64,000 nt of DNA from Hydrogenedens sp964549105 (GTDB taxonomy: Bacteria; Hydrogenedentota; Hydrogenedentia; Hydrogenedentales; Hydrogenedentaceae), in the NCBI GenBank assembly GCA_964549105.1, contig CAZJTZ010000011.1:1-64000 (forward strand), read 5' to 3'. Shown here in pieces: positions 1 to 8,921 of the stretch. Numbering within the stretch: the first letter of the stretch is position 1; each line of letters begins with the position of its first letter. Made by a program: the position numbers and the translations under genes. The notes beneath the pieces are model-generated. The model saw nothing but the letters and a program-made list of their open reading frames with translations, was not told the DNA's origin and made no database searches.

Positions 1-277
1 CCGTATCAGAGAACCTGACCAACAATTAACCCTATTCTAAACAAAATACTTCCCCCAATTCTTTTAGCGGACAGTAGTGATCTTTATTATTAAAATAGCA
101 AAGATATATTTAACAGTTTTATCCTCATAAAAAAATTTTGCTTTTTATATGTGCTAAACTGTTAATTATCTTGTTATAATATTAATTGATAATTATTAAA
201 CATTTTGTTTATATAAAAATTTGTTTTGAGTATAAGAATATAATTATATATATAAGGAATAATAAAAATAAGGTTTT
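1..277. other. AT-rich non-coding leader upstream of cmk
   Basis: I see no convincing gene here. The stretch is strongly AT-rich and holds a TATAAT at 175-180 and further TATA-like boxes near 231-250, but none has a good -35 at a normal distance, so the cmk promoter is unassigned. A short AAGG at 270-273 lies only 4 nt before the cmk ATG. Bases 61-80 match an intergenic segment at 51157-51176 (listed separately). Confidence 0.5.
61..80. repeat. short dispersed intergenic repeat, copy 1
   Basis: This 20-base stretch, CTTTTAGCGGACAGTAGTGA, matches 51157-51176 at 17 of 20 positions, and both copies lie in non-coding DNA. It may be the end of a decayed mobile element or a dispersed intergenic motif. 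No transposase gene adjoins either copy, so its nature is unknown. Confidence 0.4.
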
Positions 278-979
278 ATGGAGAAAGAGAATAGCGAGTT
301 AGCAAAAATAGAAAATGTTATTGCAATGGATGGTCCAGCAGGGGCAGGTAAAAGTACAGTTGCTCGTATTGTGGCTAAGGGATTGGATTATCAATATTTA
401 GATACGGGTGCAATGTATCGTGCGGCTACATGGTGGGCATTGTATTCAAATATCAATCTGGACAATCCTCAAGTAGTTGCAGAAAATACGAAAAGGATGG
501 ATTTGGCATTAATTCCTACCGACAAAGGGATGCAGGTCATGGTGCAGGGGATAGATGTAACACAAGAAATCAGGACTCCTGAGGTTACAAGAGTAATTTA
601 CAAACTGGATGAAAATCCCGAAGTTCGGACTCATCTTGTTCATTTACAGAGGCTTTTTGCATCAAAGTATCCTACGGTTGCTGAGGGTAGAGATATGGGA
701 ACAGTCGTATTTCCCAAAGCAAAATGTAAAATTTATTTAGATGCTCAACAAGAGGTAAGGGCATTAAGAAGGCAAAAAGAATTGGAACAAAGAGGTATTT
801 TTATTCCTTTAGAAGATTTGCTGGAGGAAATAAAAGAACGCGATCAACGAAATATGAGGAGAGAACATTCTCCACTTCGTCAAGCGGATGATGCTGTTTA
901 TATAGATACTTCATTTCTAAGTATAGATGATGTCTGTAAAAAAATAATTGCTCTGGCATACGAACGGTTAGCGATATGA
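278..979 (+). CDS. cmk: cytidylate kinase
   Basis: Phosphorylates CMP and dCMP with ATP in the cytoplasm, supplying CDP for nucleic acid and phospholipid synthesis. The P-loop GPAGAGKST lies at residues 19-27. The family's LDTGAMYRA motif follows, and the EGRDMGTVVFP and RRQKELEQRG segments are in their usual places. The length of 233 aa is normal. The ATG at 278 gives about 12 residues before the P-loop strand. The stop overlaps the recJ start in an ATGA, so the two are translationally coupled. CMP kinase opening a run that contains pgsA and plsY makes sense, since CTP feeds CDP-diacylglycerol, though that link is inference. Confidence 0.95.
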   Translation: MEKENSELAKIENVIAMDGPAGAGKSTVARIVAKGLDYQYLDTGAMYRAATWWALYSNINLDNPQVVAENTKRMDLALIPTDKGMQVMVQGIDVTQEIRTPEVTRVIYKLDENPEVRTHLVHLQRLFASKYPTVAEGRDMGTVVFPKAKCKIYLDAQQEVRALRRQKELEQRGIFIPLEDLLEEIKERDQRNMRREHSPLRQADDAVYIDTSFLSIDDVCKKIIALAYERLAI

Positions 980-2673
980 ACGATATACTTCAAAATACAA
1001 CATGGAAAATTAGTTCGTGGGACCATGATAAGGTTAATCATATCGCAAATTCATTGGAAATTCCCCCTCTTATTGCACATCTTTTAATTAACCGTGGTAT
1101 TGATACGGTTAGTAAGGTGGAAGAGTATTTCAAGCCTTCTATCTCTCAGATTGCATCTCCTTTTTTATTAAAGGGGATGGATAGTGCTGTAGAACGCATT
1201 ATGGAAGCAAAAAATAGGAATGAGAAGGTCTGGATTTTTGGAGATTATGATGTTGATGGAATTGCTGGAACAGCATTACTAACACGAGGCTTGAAACGAT
1301 TCGGGATTCAGCATGTCTATCCTCATTTACCTGAGAGATTGTCCAATGGCTATGGACTAACCCCTGATATAGTAGAGAGAGCGCACTCTGACTCTGTGAG
1401 TTTAATTATTACAGTAGACAATGGAATTTCAACAATACCTGCTGGTTTAAGAGCAATGGAATTGGGTATTGACCTTATTATTACAGACCACCATATTCCA
1501 TCTAAAGACTTACCTAAGGCAAAGAGCATTATTAACCCACGGCTGGAAGAGCCCGACCATCCCAGTGCCAATTTGTGTGGTGCAGGAGTTGCATTTAAAT
1601 TATCTTTGGCTCTTAATGGTTCTCCAAATGATTTAGACCTTGTTGCCCTGGCTACCATTGCAGATGTTATGCCCTTGACAGGCGAAAATAGGACTCTGGT
1701 TGCTCTTGGATTAAAGCATTTGTCGAAGTATAAGAGAATAGGTCTTCGTACTCTTGCAGAAATGTCAAATATCACTTTAGACGATATTGATGTAGAGAAA
1801 ATCTCTTACGGTTTGGCACCGAGAATCAATGCGGCAGGTAGACTGGATAGTGCATTCAAATCCTTGGATTTGTTGCTCTGTGAGAATGAAGACAAAGTTT
1901 TTGAATTGTCCCGGGAATTAATAAATGCAAACGAGGAAAGAAAAAGTATTGAAAATGAAATTTTAACCGATGCACTGGCAGAAATTGATGCGTGTGTAGA
2001 GAAAAATGCTCCTGTAATTGTTCTAACTCGTAAGAACTGGCATCAGGGGATTATCGGTCTGGTGGCAAGCCGACTTGCCCATCGCTATTCTGTTCCTGTG
2101 GCTTTGATAACGGTGGATGAAAAAGGTATTGCGAAAGGTTCAATAAGAAGTATCTATGGAATTGATATTATCCAGATATTAAATCAGTGTAAGCATGTAT
2201 TGGAACAGTATGGAGGGCACAAATTAGCAGCAGGTTTTACTTTACAGGAAAATAATATCAGTAATCTCGTTGATTTGCTTAAAGAGTTTTTATCTCAAGA
2301 ATATACTAAAGAACGAGAAAATACATCTTTAGAAATTGATAGTGTTGTCAATTTTTCAGAAATTGATTCGCCTTTACTTCAGTGGTTACAACGGTTTGAG
2401 CCTACTGGGTATGGGAATCCTTCTCCCCTTTTTTGCACTACCAATGTAGAAATTATTCCGCACACAGTTCAAATATTTAAAGATATTAATATTAGAATGG
2501 CAATGAAAAAGGACAATAGATTATTTTATGGGACAGGATACTATTTAGCAGAGCGTTTCTTCAAAGAAGCAAATACAAAAACAATAGATGTTGTATATAC
2601 CCCTAAAATTTCTACATCAAAAATTTATGGTGGATGTAAATTTTATATAAAAGATTTTAAGCCATCAAATTGA
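976..2673 (+). CDS. recJ: single-stranded-DNA-specific exonuclease RecJ
   Basis: A 5'-to-3' single-strand DNA exonuclease of the DHH superfamily, acting in recombination and mismatch or excision repair. Metal-binding motif I is at residues 90-95 (DYDVDG) and the DHH triad is at 171-173. The DHHA1 domain motif GGHKLAAGF follows, and a C-terminal OB-like region completes a normal length of 565 aa. It begins inside the cmk stop with a 4-base ATGA overlap. All visible metal ligands are intact. Confidence 0.95.
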   Translation: MNDILQNTTWKISSWDHDKVNHIANSLEIPPLIAHLLINRGIDTVSKVEEYFKPSISQIASPFLLKGMDSAVERIMEAKNRNEKVWIFGDYDVDGIAGTALLTRGLKRFGIQHVYPHLPERLSNGYGLTPDIVERAHSDSVSLIITVDNGISTIPAGLRAMELGIDLIITDHHIPSKDLPKAKSIINPRLEEPDHPSANLCGAGVAFKLSLALNGSPNDLDLVALATIADVMPLTGENRTLVALGLKHLSKYKRIGLRTLAEMSNITLDDIDVEKISYGLAPRINAAGRLDSAFKSLDLLLCENEDKVFELSRELINANEERKSIENEILTDALAEIDACVEKNAPVIVLTRKNWHQGIIGLVASRLAHRYSVPVALITVDEKGIAKGSIRSIYGIDIIQILNQCKHVLEQYGGHKLAAGFTLQENNISNLVDLLKEFLSQEYTKERENTSLEIDSVVNFSEIDSPLLQWLQRFEPTGYGNPSPLFCTTNVEIIPHTVQIFKDINIRMAMKKDNRLFYGTGYYLAERFFKEANTKTIDVVYTPKISTSKIYGGCKFYIKDFKPSN

Positions 2674-2757
2674 AAGTAAACATTTCCTTTGTTAATATCT
2701 ATTATTTTATTTATAATTAAAGGATAGATATGAATGTAATGAAAGGAGGTTTGTATT

Positions 2758-3192
2758 TTGTTGAGTCCGAGTAAAAAATCATCTGCAACATATAATAGAA
2801 GGATAGCACCAAGAATACCCTCTTGTAGGCCCTGTCTTATCTGGAAAAAAGAGACTCCTGATGATAAGAAAAAAGGGGTTATCATGAATTTAAACAGGTA
2901 TGGTTTACGGGTTCGAACTTTCGAAAATTTTGAGGTTGGACAAGAGATATTTATCCAGATGATGAAAGATGAAGAGTATAAAGTACCCTTAGGAATTCCT
3001 ATTCAAAATACTATAGTATATTCAACCATAACCCCTCAGGGTTTTATTGATTATGGACTTAAACGAATTTTGGAAGATATAAGAAAAGCGGAGAAATGGG
3101 AGCAGGTTGAAATTAGGCGACCCAGTTCAGTTTCGAGAACTTCTCCGAGAATGTATACTTTAGAGATAAAAGAGGAAAAAAATAGGCAATAG
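2758..3192 (+). CDS. PilZ-like domain protein
   Basis: A 144-aa cytoplasmic protein. An arginine-rich N-terminus (RRIAPRI, about residues 14-20) followed some 30 residues on by NLNRYGLRV resembles the two c-di-GMP contact motifs of PilZ domains (RxxxR and D/NxSxxG), but the second is degenerate. Nucleotide binding is therefore uncertain. The start is a TTG (2758, with a second TTG at 2761) behind a strong AAAGGAGG at 2742-2749. No in-frame ATG precedes the RR motif, so the non-AUG start is well supported. It sits 20 bp upstream of a receiver protein, suggesting a small signalling pair. Confidence 0.65.
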   Translation: MLSPSKKSSATYNRRIAPRIPSCRPCLIWKKETPDDKKKGVIMNLNRYGLRVRTFENFEVGQEIFIQMMKDEEYKVPLGIPIQNTIVYSTITPQGFIDYGLKRILEDIRKAEKWEQVEIRRPSSVSRTSPRMYTLEIKEEKNRQ

Positions 3193-3212
3193 AAATATTT
3201 GGAGAATAGAAA

Positions 3213-3590
3213 ATGGACAAGTATAAAGTGCTTGTAGTAGATGATGAACCGGATGTTGTAGAGTTGTTAGAACGAACCTTAAAAAGTGAAGGATTCCATG
3301 TAATATCTGCTTATGATGGGATTGCAGCATTAGATTTGGTATCTACGGAGAAGCCTGACCTTGTTCTATTGGATTTAATGATGCCTATGATGAGTGGATA
3401 TGAAGTGTGTGAACAAATAAAGTCAAATCCACAGACTCAATCCATACCTATAATATGTGTAACATCTGCTCATACTCCTGATGCACGGGCTCGTAGTTTA
3501 CAGTTAGGCGCTTCGGATGTTATAACAAAACCTTTCTATCCCAGTGAACTCATTACAAGAATCAAAAGGCAAATCCAACCACGGGAATAG
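3213..3590 (+). CDS. stand-alone response regulator receiver protein (CheY-like)
   Basis: A single receiver domain of 125 aa with no output domain. The acidic pair D10-D11, phospho-acceptor D54 (VLLDLMMP), switch T84/S85 and K106 (TKPF) are all present, so it should accept phosphate from a histidine kinase. No histidine kinase is encoded in the window, so its partner is elsewhere. It lies just downstream of the PilZ-like gene and upstream of pgsA, probably in one transcript. Confidence 0.88.
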   Translation: MDKYKVLVVDDEPDVVELLERTLKSEGFHVISAYDGIAALDLVSTEKPDLVLLDLMMPMMSGYEVCEQIKSNPQTQSIPIICVTSAHTPDARARSLQLGASDVITKPFYPSELITRIKRQIQPRE

Positions 3591-3664
3591 GATTTTGATA
3601 ATACAGGGCATCAGCATACCGCAAGATATAATTGGCTTTGATACAAATTAGAAAGGGGTAAGAT

Positions 3665-4237
3665 GTGACAATACCTAATTTGCTAACATTTTTTAGATTG
3701 CTTCTAATACCTATCTTTTTGATAGTAATATTTTTTTATTCTGAGGGGGAAGATTATCTGCGTTATATCGGTTTTACTATTTGTATTGTTGCTATTGTTA
3801 CAGATTTGTTAGATGGGTATATTGCAAGAAAGTTCAATTTGTGTTCAGAATTAGGGGCAAGATTAGACCCCCTTGCTGATAAACTTGCTGTAAATTTAGG
3901 TCTTGTTTTTATCGCTGCTAATACTTCCTTTAAATATCCAATTCCTTTATGGTTTCCACCCCTTGTATTATTTAGAGATATAGTGCTTGTATTAGGCACA
4001 TGTCTTATTAATAAAAAACTAACTAAAGTAAAGGTAACTCCTCGTTTTTTGGGGAAAATAACTTCTTTTACGCTGTCTTTATACACCGCCATAGTGCTTT
4101 TAGAAATTAAAGTATTAGCATTTTTATTTCTAATTTTGGGAACAATTCTTACTCTTTTATCACTTTTTGACTATCTCTGGATAGGCATCCAATTTTCTTT
4201 GAAGTATAAAACAACTAATGAAAAAGCCATTTCCTAA
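3665..4237 (+). CDS. pgsA: CDP-diacylglycerol--glycerol-3-phosphate 3-phosphatidyltransferase-type enzyme
   Basis: A membrane enzyme of the CDP-alcohol phosphatidyltransferase family, probably making phosphatidylglycerol phosphate. The full signature D47-x2-D50-G51-x2-A54-R55-x8-G64-x3-D68-x3-D72 is present among several hydrophobic helices, and 190 aa is typical. The start is GTG at 3665, because the nearby ATG at 3663 is followed at once by TGA. A GAAAGGGG ribosome site lies just upstream. The 3' end overlaps der by 20 bp. A different head-group acceptor cannot be excluded from sequence alone, but the plsY neighbour supports glycerophospholipid synthesis. Confidence 0.85.
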   Translation: MTIPNLLTFFRLLLIPIFLIVIFFYSEGEDYLRYIGFTICIVAIVTDLLDGYIARKFNLCSELGARLDPLADKLAVNLGLVFIAANTSFKYPIPLWFPPLVLFRDIVLVLGTCLINKKLTKVKVTPRFLGKITSFTLSLYTAIVLLEIKVLAFLFLILGTILTLLSLFDYLWIGIQFSLKYKTTNEKAIS

Positions 4238-5567
4238 TTTACCTATTGTTGCCATCTGCGGCAGACCCAATGTGGGAAAATCTACCTTGTTCAATCGCCT
4301 TGCAGGTAGAATGCAGGCTATTGTCGTTGACCAGGCTGGTATTACCCGTGATAGATATGAAACGATTGTAGGTGTTAAAGATAAGAATTTCATTCTTGTT
4401 GATACAGGCGGGATAGTGGATAAATGGGAAGATTCTATTACAGGAAAGGTTCAGGAACAAGTAAAAAAGGCATTAGAAACTGCTGATGTTATACTCATGG
4501 TTGTTAATGGAAGGGAAGAATTAACGGCGTTAGATTTTGATGTTCGCGACTTTATTATAAAGTTAAATAAACCTAAACTACTTATCGCAAATAAGATTGA
4601 TGATGAGAAACATATTCTTAATACGGTGGAACTTTATAGATTGGGTATGGGTGAGCCGCTTTCTGTATCTTCCCTGCATGGAAGTGGAATGGAAAATCTT
4701 TTACAGACCATCTATGATATTTTGCCAGAGCAAGAGCCTACGACTATTGAGACGGATGATAATACTACTGTAACAAAAATTGCAATCATTGGGAAACCTA
4801 ATGTTGGGAAATCTTCATTAGTAAATGCACTATTAGAAGACGAAAGAGTTATAGTAGATGAAACACCAGGAACGACAAGGGATGCCATAGATATTCCCTT
4901 TAGCATGAAAGGGAAAAATTATGTATTGATTGACACTGCAGGCATGCGTAGAAAGGCACATTTAAGAGAGGCTGTAGAATTTTATAGTGTTCATAGGACA
5001 TTGAAAGCAGTAAGGAGAGCCGATATTGTTCTTGTATTGATTGAAGCCACAGAGGGAATAACAGACCAGGATAAGAAAATTATTGGATACGCTATTGAGC
5101 AAGGGGTAGGGATTATATTAGGGTTTAGCAAGTGGGATTTGGTCCGTGATAAAAAAAGGCATATCTATTATTTAAATGAACAGTTGCAACAAGAGTTGCC
5201 TCATCTTGACTATATTCCTACAATACAATTATCTGTGCTACAGAATCAGCCAAAGTTTTTTTATGAGTTGTTCAAAACGGTTGAAAAAATTCAAAAAAAT
5301 ACCTTGTTCCGTGTATCTACTTCTGAATTTAATCAATTTATTTCCGAACTAAAAGTAAAACATCCTGCACCTACAAAAGGTGGAAAGAAGGCTAAAATAT
5401 ATTATGGTGCTCAAGTTAGTGTAAAACCGACGAAGTTTTTACTCTCTGTAAATCAGAGCAGGCTGTTTCATTTTAGTTATTTGAGGTTTATTGAAAATTC
5501 TGTAAGGGAAAGGTTTAATTTTACCGGGGTACCTGTTAAAATACAATTACAAGAAGGAGATAAATAA
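4218..5567 (+). CDS. der: ribosome biogenesis GTPase Der (EngA)
   Basis: An essential double-GTPase that helps mature the 50S subunit. It has two G domains in tandem, with GRPNVGKST at residues 15-23 and a second GKPNVGKSS about 170 residues later. Each is followed by a DTxG switch II motif (VDTGGIVD, IDTAGMRR). A C-terminal KH-like domain ends in the family's FTGVPVKIQ stretch. The length of 449 aa is normal. It starts within the last 20 bp of pgsA and abuts plsY with no gap, so all three are probably co-translated. Confidence 0.96.
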   Translation: MKKPFPNLPIVAICGRPNVGKSTLFNRLAGRMQAIVVDQAGITRDRYETIVGVKDKNFILVDTGGIVDKWEDSITGKVQEQVKKALETADVILMVVNGREELTALDFDVRDFIIKLNKPKLLIANKIDDEKHILNTVELYRLGMGEPLSVSSLHGSGMENLLQTIYDILPEQEPTTIETDDNTTVTKIAIIGKPNVGKSSLVNALLEDERVIVDETPGTTRDAIDIPFSMKGKNYVLIDTAGMRRKAHLREAVEFYSVHRTLKAVRRADIVLVLIEATEGITDQDKKIIGYAIEQGVGIILGFSKWDLVRDKKRHIYYLNEQLQQELPHLDYIPTIQLSVLQNQPKFFYELFKTVEKIQKNTLFRVSTSEFNQFISELKVKHPAPTKGGKKAKIYYGAQVSVKPTKFLLSVNQSRLFHFSYLRFIENSVRERFNFTGVPVKIQLQEGDK

Positions 5568-6176
5568 ATGCAAGAAATTATGGGTAATATATGGGTTTAT
5601 TTATTACTTCTTCTCCTGGGTTATGTAGCAGGTTCTATACCTACCGGTTTTTGGATTGGGCTTGTATTTTACAAGAAGGATATTAGGAAATTTGGTAGTG
5701 GAAATATTGGTGCTACCAATGCAATACGAGTATTGGGTAAAATTCCCGGAATAACAGCACTACTGGTTGATGCCTTAAAGGGATTTATACCTGTATTCTT
5801 AACTAAATATTACTTACCCGATTATCCTTATCTTCCACTTCTTGTGGGTATTTCAGCGATTTTTGGTCATTTATTTTCTGTCTTTTTGTTTTTCAAGGGT
5901 GGAAAAGGAGTTGCAACAGGAACAGGGGTATATCTTGCTCTGGCACCGATTCCAACCCTTGTAGCAGGCGTTGTTTTTTTAATTGCAGCCTTCTCAACAC
6001 GCATGGTAAGTGTAGGCTCTATATCTGCTGCATTAACCCTTGCAATACTAACCTTGTTCTTTTATAAAAGTGATATTATTTTCGTAGTTGCTACATTTAT
6101 AATCGCTATCCTAATCGTCTATAAGCATCGTTCTAACATTCAAAGAATTATCCGTGGAGAAGAAAATCGGTTTTAA
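5568..6176 (+). CDS. plsY: acyl-phosphate:glycerol-3-phosphate acyltransferase PlsY
   Basis: An integral membrane enzyme that puts the first acyl chain on glycerol-3-phosphate to form lysophosphatidate. The three conserved loops are visible: GSIPTGFWIG near the N-terminus, FGSGNIGATNA, and FFKGGKGVATG. They lie among hydrophobic helices in a normal 202-aa protein. It starts directly after the der stop and overlaps the next gene by 23 bp. With pgsA two genes upstream, it forms a phospholipid-synthesis group. Confidence 0.95.
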   Translation: MQEIMGNIWVYLLLLLLGYVAGSIPTGFWIGLVFYKKDIRKFGSGNIGATNAIRVLGKIPGITALLVDALKGFIPVFLTKYYLPDYPYLPLLVGISAIFGHLFSVFLFFKGGKGVATGTGVYLALAPIPTLVAGVVFLIAAFSTRMVSVGSISAALTLAILTLFFYKSDIIFVVATFIIAILIVYKHRSNIQRIIRGEENRF

Positions 6177-8082
6177 TTGGAGTAAAGAGAAAAAATTTCC
6201 CATCATCCTCAATTATGTGATTGGGATTTTTGTTTTTCTTTTTCCTTTCTTTGTTTATCTTTTAACTCTGGCGCCAACTGTAACAGCAGAAGATAGCGGT
6301 GAATTAATCACGGCATCCTATTTTCTCGGGATACCTCATCCCCCGGGTTATCCAACATGGTGCTTATTATCCCATCCGTTTGTATATCTCCCCCTTGGAA
6401 ATATTGCATGGAGAGTCAATCTTTCTTCTGCCTTTTTTGCATCATGCACAGTGCTTTTAGTCTTTTTGTTTGTCTTCAAAATATCAAAAAGTAGGATTGC
6501 ATCAATAAGTAGTGCATTTCTCTTTGCCTTTTCATTAGAATTCTGGGAACAATCTGTTATTACAGAGGTTTATGCATTAAATGCTTTCTTTCTTGTTTTA
6601 TGCTTTTACTTGCTGTGTTCGTGGAAAGAAACATATAAACCCAAATATTTGTTGTGGTTATCTTTTTTCTATGGGATAAGTCTGGGCAACCATTATACGA
6701 TGTTTATAGTCGGACCTTTACTCGCCTTATTTGTTTTGCTAACTAATCCAGATAACAAAAAATCTCTACGAACTTATGTGTATTGTTGCAGTATAGCCTT
6801 ATTATCCTGGATTTTAGTATGTTCTTACCTTTATATTCGTTCTTTATCTAACCCACCTATGGATTGGGGAAATCCTGAAAACTTCACAAACCTTTTTTAT
6901 TTAATTACTCGCAAACAATATGCTTTTATGTTTACACAATACCGAAGAAGTTTAGGCAGATTATTAAAACAATGTTATGTTTTCTTTAGCATGGGCTCAA
7001 ATCAGTTCGGCTCTCCCCTATTCTTTTTGTTGTGTTTGATTTCTTTTTTGCCAGTTTTTGTAATACATAAGCCATGGGGTATCCTTCTATTTTTAACAGG
7101 GTTTATTACAAGTTTTTTAGCCATTCTGGCTCAAAATTTTAATTTTGACCTTGAATGGTTAGAGGTTATGTCAGTTTTTGCTATCCCTCTATATTTGTGC
7201 TATAGCATAGTTCTGGGCATTATATTAGGGGAGATAATAAGATGGTTGCATTCTAAATCAAAAAAGCATGTTTATCTTATTTGTATTTTGATTTTACTCA
7301 TTTCATTAATCCCTTTGTATAAAAATTATAAAGAAAATGATTTTTCTGAGTATTGGTTTGCAGATGAGTTTGGTAGAAATATCCTTAATGCCATGAGCCC
7401 AGGTGCCATTTATATACCTTTCACTGACCATGCGAGTTTTCCTTTAATATATTTACAAAAGGTAGAAGGGGTAAGAAGAGATGTAACCATTGGAAGGATT
7501 TGTGGCTATTTAAGTCCTGAACTGTTTGAAGACATGGAAAGAACCCAGTGGGCTCAATATGCTCCTTTTCCGAGGGGGAGGTATGAAGGTGAATTGATGG
7601 GTTGGCTTATTGATAATACAAACAAACCAATTTATTCTGAAAGAAAAGTGAAACTTGTTTCAAAATCGCATGGGAAATGGGTTCCTGCTGGAATTATTTA
7701 CCGTTATCAAAGGGAAAATGAGGAGGTTCAACCATCCGATAGTTATTGGCAAAAGTATAAATGGGAACATATTAAGGAAGAGAAGATTAAGGATTTATCC
7801 TCTGCGTTAATATGGCTACAAATTCAATGGGCAAGGGCAAGGGATTGTTTTGAAAAAAACGAAAATGAAATGGCTATTGAATTCATAAAAAATGGAATAA
7901 AACATTATGGAGAGGATGATGTCATATTAAATAACGCAGGTGCGTTATGTGCTGAATATAAGGACTTTATCCATGCCAAAGAGTTTTTTGAAAAGGCATT
8001 TCAGTTGAACAGAGAAAATGCAATAGTAATAAAAAATCTACAAAAAGTAGAAGAGAAAATTAACCCAAACAAAAACTTGTAG
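6154..8082 (+). CDS. DUF2723-family membrane protein with C-terminal TPR
   Basis: A polytopic protein of 642 aa whose N-terminal region carries the DUF2723 hallmark: a first membrane helix, then LAPTVTAEDSGELI and IPHPPGYPTW. DUF2723 belongs to the GT-C-like, O-mannosyltransferase-related group, so a lipid-linked sugar transferase role is plausible but unproven. About ten hydrophobic helices fill residues 15-390, followed by a soluble part ending in a TPR-like pair (about 570-635). The start is taken as the GTG at 6154 inside plsY, because no in-frame ATG precedes the conserved first helix. The gene ends before a strong terminator. Confidence 0.8.
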   Translation: MEKKIGFNWSKEKKFPIILNYVIGIFVFLFPFFVYLLTLAPTVTAEDSGELITASYFLGIPHPPGYPTWCLLSHPFVYLPLGNIAWRVNLSSAFFASCTVLLVFLFVFKISKSRIASISSAFLFAFSLEFWEQSVITEVYALNAFFLVLCFYLLCSWKETYKPKYLLWLSFFYGISLGNHYTMFIVGPLLALFVLLTNPDNKKSLRTYVYCCSIALLSWILVCSYLYIRSLSNPPMDWGNPENFTNLFYLITRKQYAFMFTQYRRSLGRLLKQCYVFFSMGSNQFGSPLFFLLCLISFLPVFVIHKPWGILLFLTGFITSFLAILAQNFNFDLEWLEVMSVFAIPLYLCYSIVLGIILGEIIRWLHSKSKKHVYLICILILLISLIPLYKNYKENDFSEYWFADEFGRNILNAMSPGAIYIPFTDHASFPLIYLQKVEGVRRDVTIGRICGYLSPELFEDMERTQWAQYAPFPRGRYEGELMGWLIDNTNKPIYSERKVKLVSKSHGKWVPAGIIYRYQRENEEVQPSDSYWQKYKWEHIKEEKIKDLSSALIWLQIQWARARDCFEKNENEMAIEFIKNGIKHYGEDDVILNNAGALCAEYKDFIHAKEFFEKAFQLNRENAIVIKNLQKVEEKINPNKNL

Positions 8083-8120
8083 ATTCATTACTGCTTTAAT
8101 GTTAGTTTTTCTAAAAATAC

Positions 8121-8154
8121 AAAAAATCCGCAGGCAAAAACCTACGGATTTTTT
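8121..8154. terminator. bidirectional intrinsic terminator
   Basis: A stem AAAAAATCCG pairs perfectly with CGGATTTTTT, extended by AGG/CCT after one C-A mismatch, around a CAAAAA loop. The A run on one side and T run on the other allow it to work on both strands. It lies between the convergent DUF2723 gene and the small exported-protein gene. It is the clearest intrinsic terminator in the window. Confidence 0.9.
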
Positions 8155-8188
8155 GATGTGCAATATTAAATAAATATACTCGTATATT

Positions 8189-8635
8189 TTATAGAACTTG
8201 TAACTGGCTCTTGGAACCTACTGGAAGATTATTGAAATCATCACCATTATCGTCACCTTCAATAGTTTCTATTAAAACGGCATTGGCTTGTTTGAAGAAT
8301 TTTCCAATGATTGTTACCGTTTTGCCTCTCATCTGGTTGCCTGTAATGAGACTATCTGCATCTTTGGTGGGAAGGTAATACACGATTTTACCTTTCAGGT
8401 CGTCAAGTGCTTTTCCATCTACATCTTTGGCTTCTGTGACTTTCAGCACATTTAACTGTGCTATAGCAGCATTTGCAGATGCAGTTGAACCTTTTGCCAG
8501 TGTCTCAAAAAGTCCAACATTTTGCCCTGTGATAGTAACACCAACAGGCTGGTCTGCGTTTTCGCCCTGGGCAAAAACAACAAACGAGGCAACGAACATT
8601 ACACAACTCAATGCTAATAAAACTTTCTTTAACAT
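8189..8635 (-). CDS. small exported protein of unknown function
   Basis: I do not recognise the family. The 148-aa product has a clear Sec signal peptide (LLALSCVMFVASFVVFAQG, cleavage probably near residue 23). The mature part of about 125 residues includes VTITGQNVGL, a GKTVTIIGKFFKQANAVLIE segment and an acidic EGDDNGDDF stretch. The fold may be a small beta-barrel, but that is a guess. An AAGGAGT ribosome site and a good promoter at 8698-8727 precede it. A decayed second copy of its promoter region and 3' end lies just upstream at 8768-8900, showing a past tandem duplication. Confidence 0.75.
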   Translation of the reverse strand: MLKKVLLALSCVMFVASFVVFAQGENADQPVGVTITGQNVGLFETLAKGSTASANAAIAQLNVLKVTEAKDVDGKALDDLKGKIVYYLPTKDADSLITGNQMRGKTVTIIGKFFKQANAVLIETIEGDDNGDDFNNLPVGSKSQLQVL

Positions 8636-8697
8636 AGATTTACTCCTTTATGTTTTGGTTTATTTTTTACTCTTCATCTTCTCTATACCACGATATT

Positions 8698-8727
8698 ATT
8701 ATACAAATTATTCAATTTTAGTTTCAA
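8698..8727 (-). promoter_or_regulatory. sigma-70-type promoter of the small exported-protein gene
   Basis: On the minus strand, TTGAAA (8722-8727), an 18-nt spacer and a perfect TATAAT (8698-8703) lie about 60 nt upstream of the ATG at 8635. The sequence around the -10 is partly repeated upstream of the decayed copy. Confidence 0.6.
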
Positions 8728-8767
8728 AAAATGTCTTATAAAACTTGTTGTTACTCTTTGAGTCCAG

Positions 8768-8870
8768 TTAAATAATAAGAAATTCATCTTTTCCATCACC
8801 TTCAACGGTTTCTACCCAAATAGCGTCGGATTGCTTGAAAAATTTACCAACGATTGGTACTTTCAGCGTT
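8768..8870 (-). pseudogene. decayed tandem copy of the small exported-protein gene
   Basis: Read on the minus strand, this segment encodes VPIVGKFFKQSDAIWVETVEG and then GDGKDEFLII before a stop at 8768. It aligns with VTIIGKFFKQANAVLIETIEG of the intact gene at 8189-8635. There is no start codon, no signal peptide and no N-terminal two thirds, and an in-frame stop lies just upstream. The DNA immediately upstream (about 8871-8893 on the minus strand) also resembles the intact gene's -10 region (GTATAATWATATCGT). The simplest account is a tandem duplication followed by an internal deletion joining promoter to 3' end. Confidence 0.75.
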
Positions 8871-8921
8871 TTTATATAACGATATAATTATACTTGAATT
8901 TTATAAAAAGAAAATTTAAAG

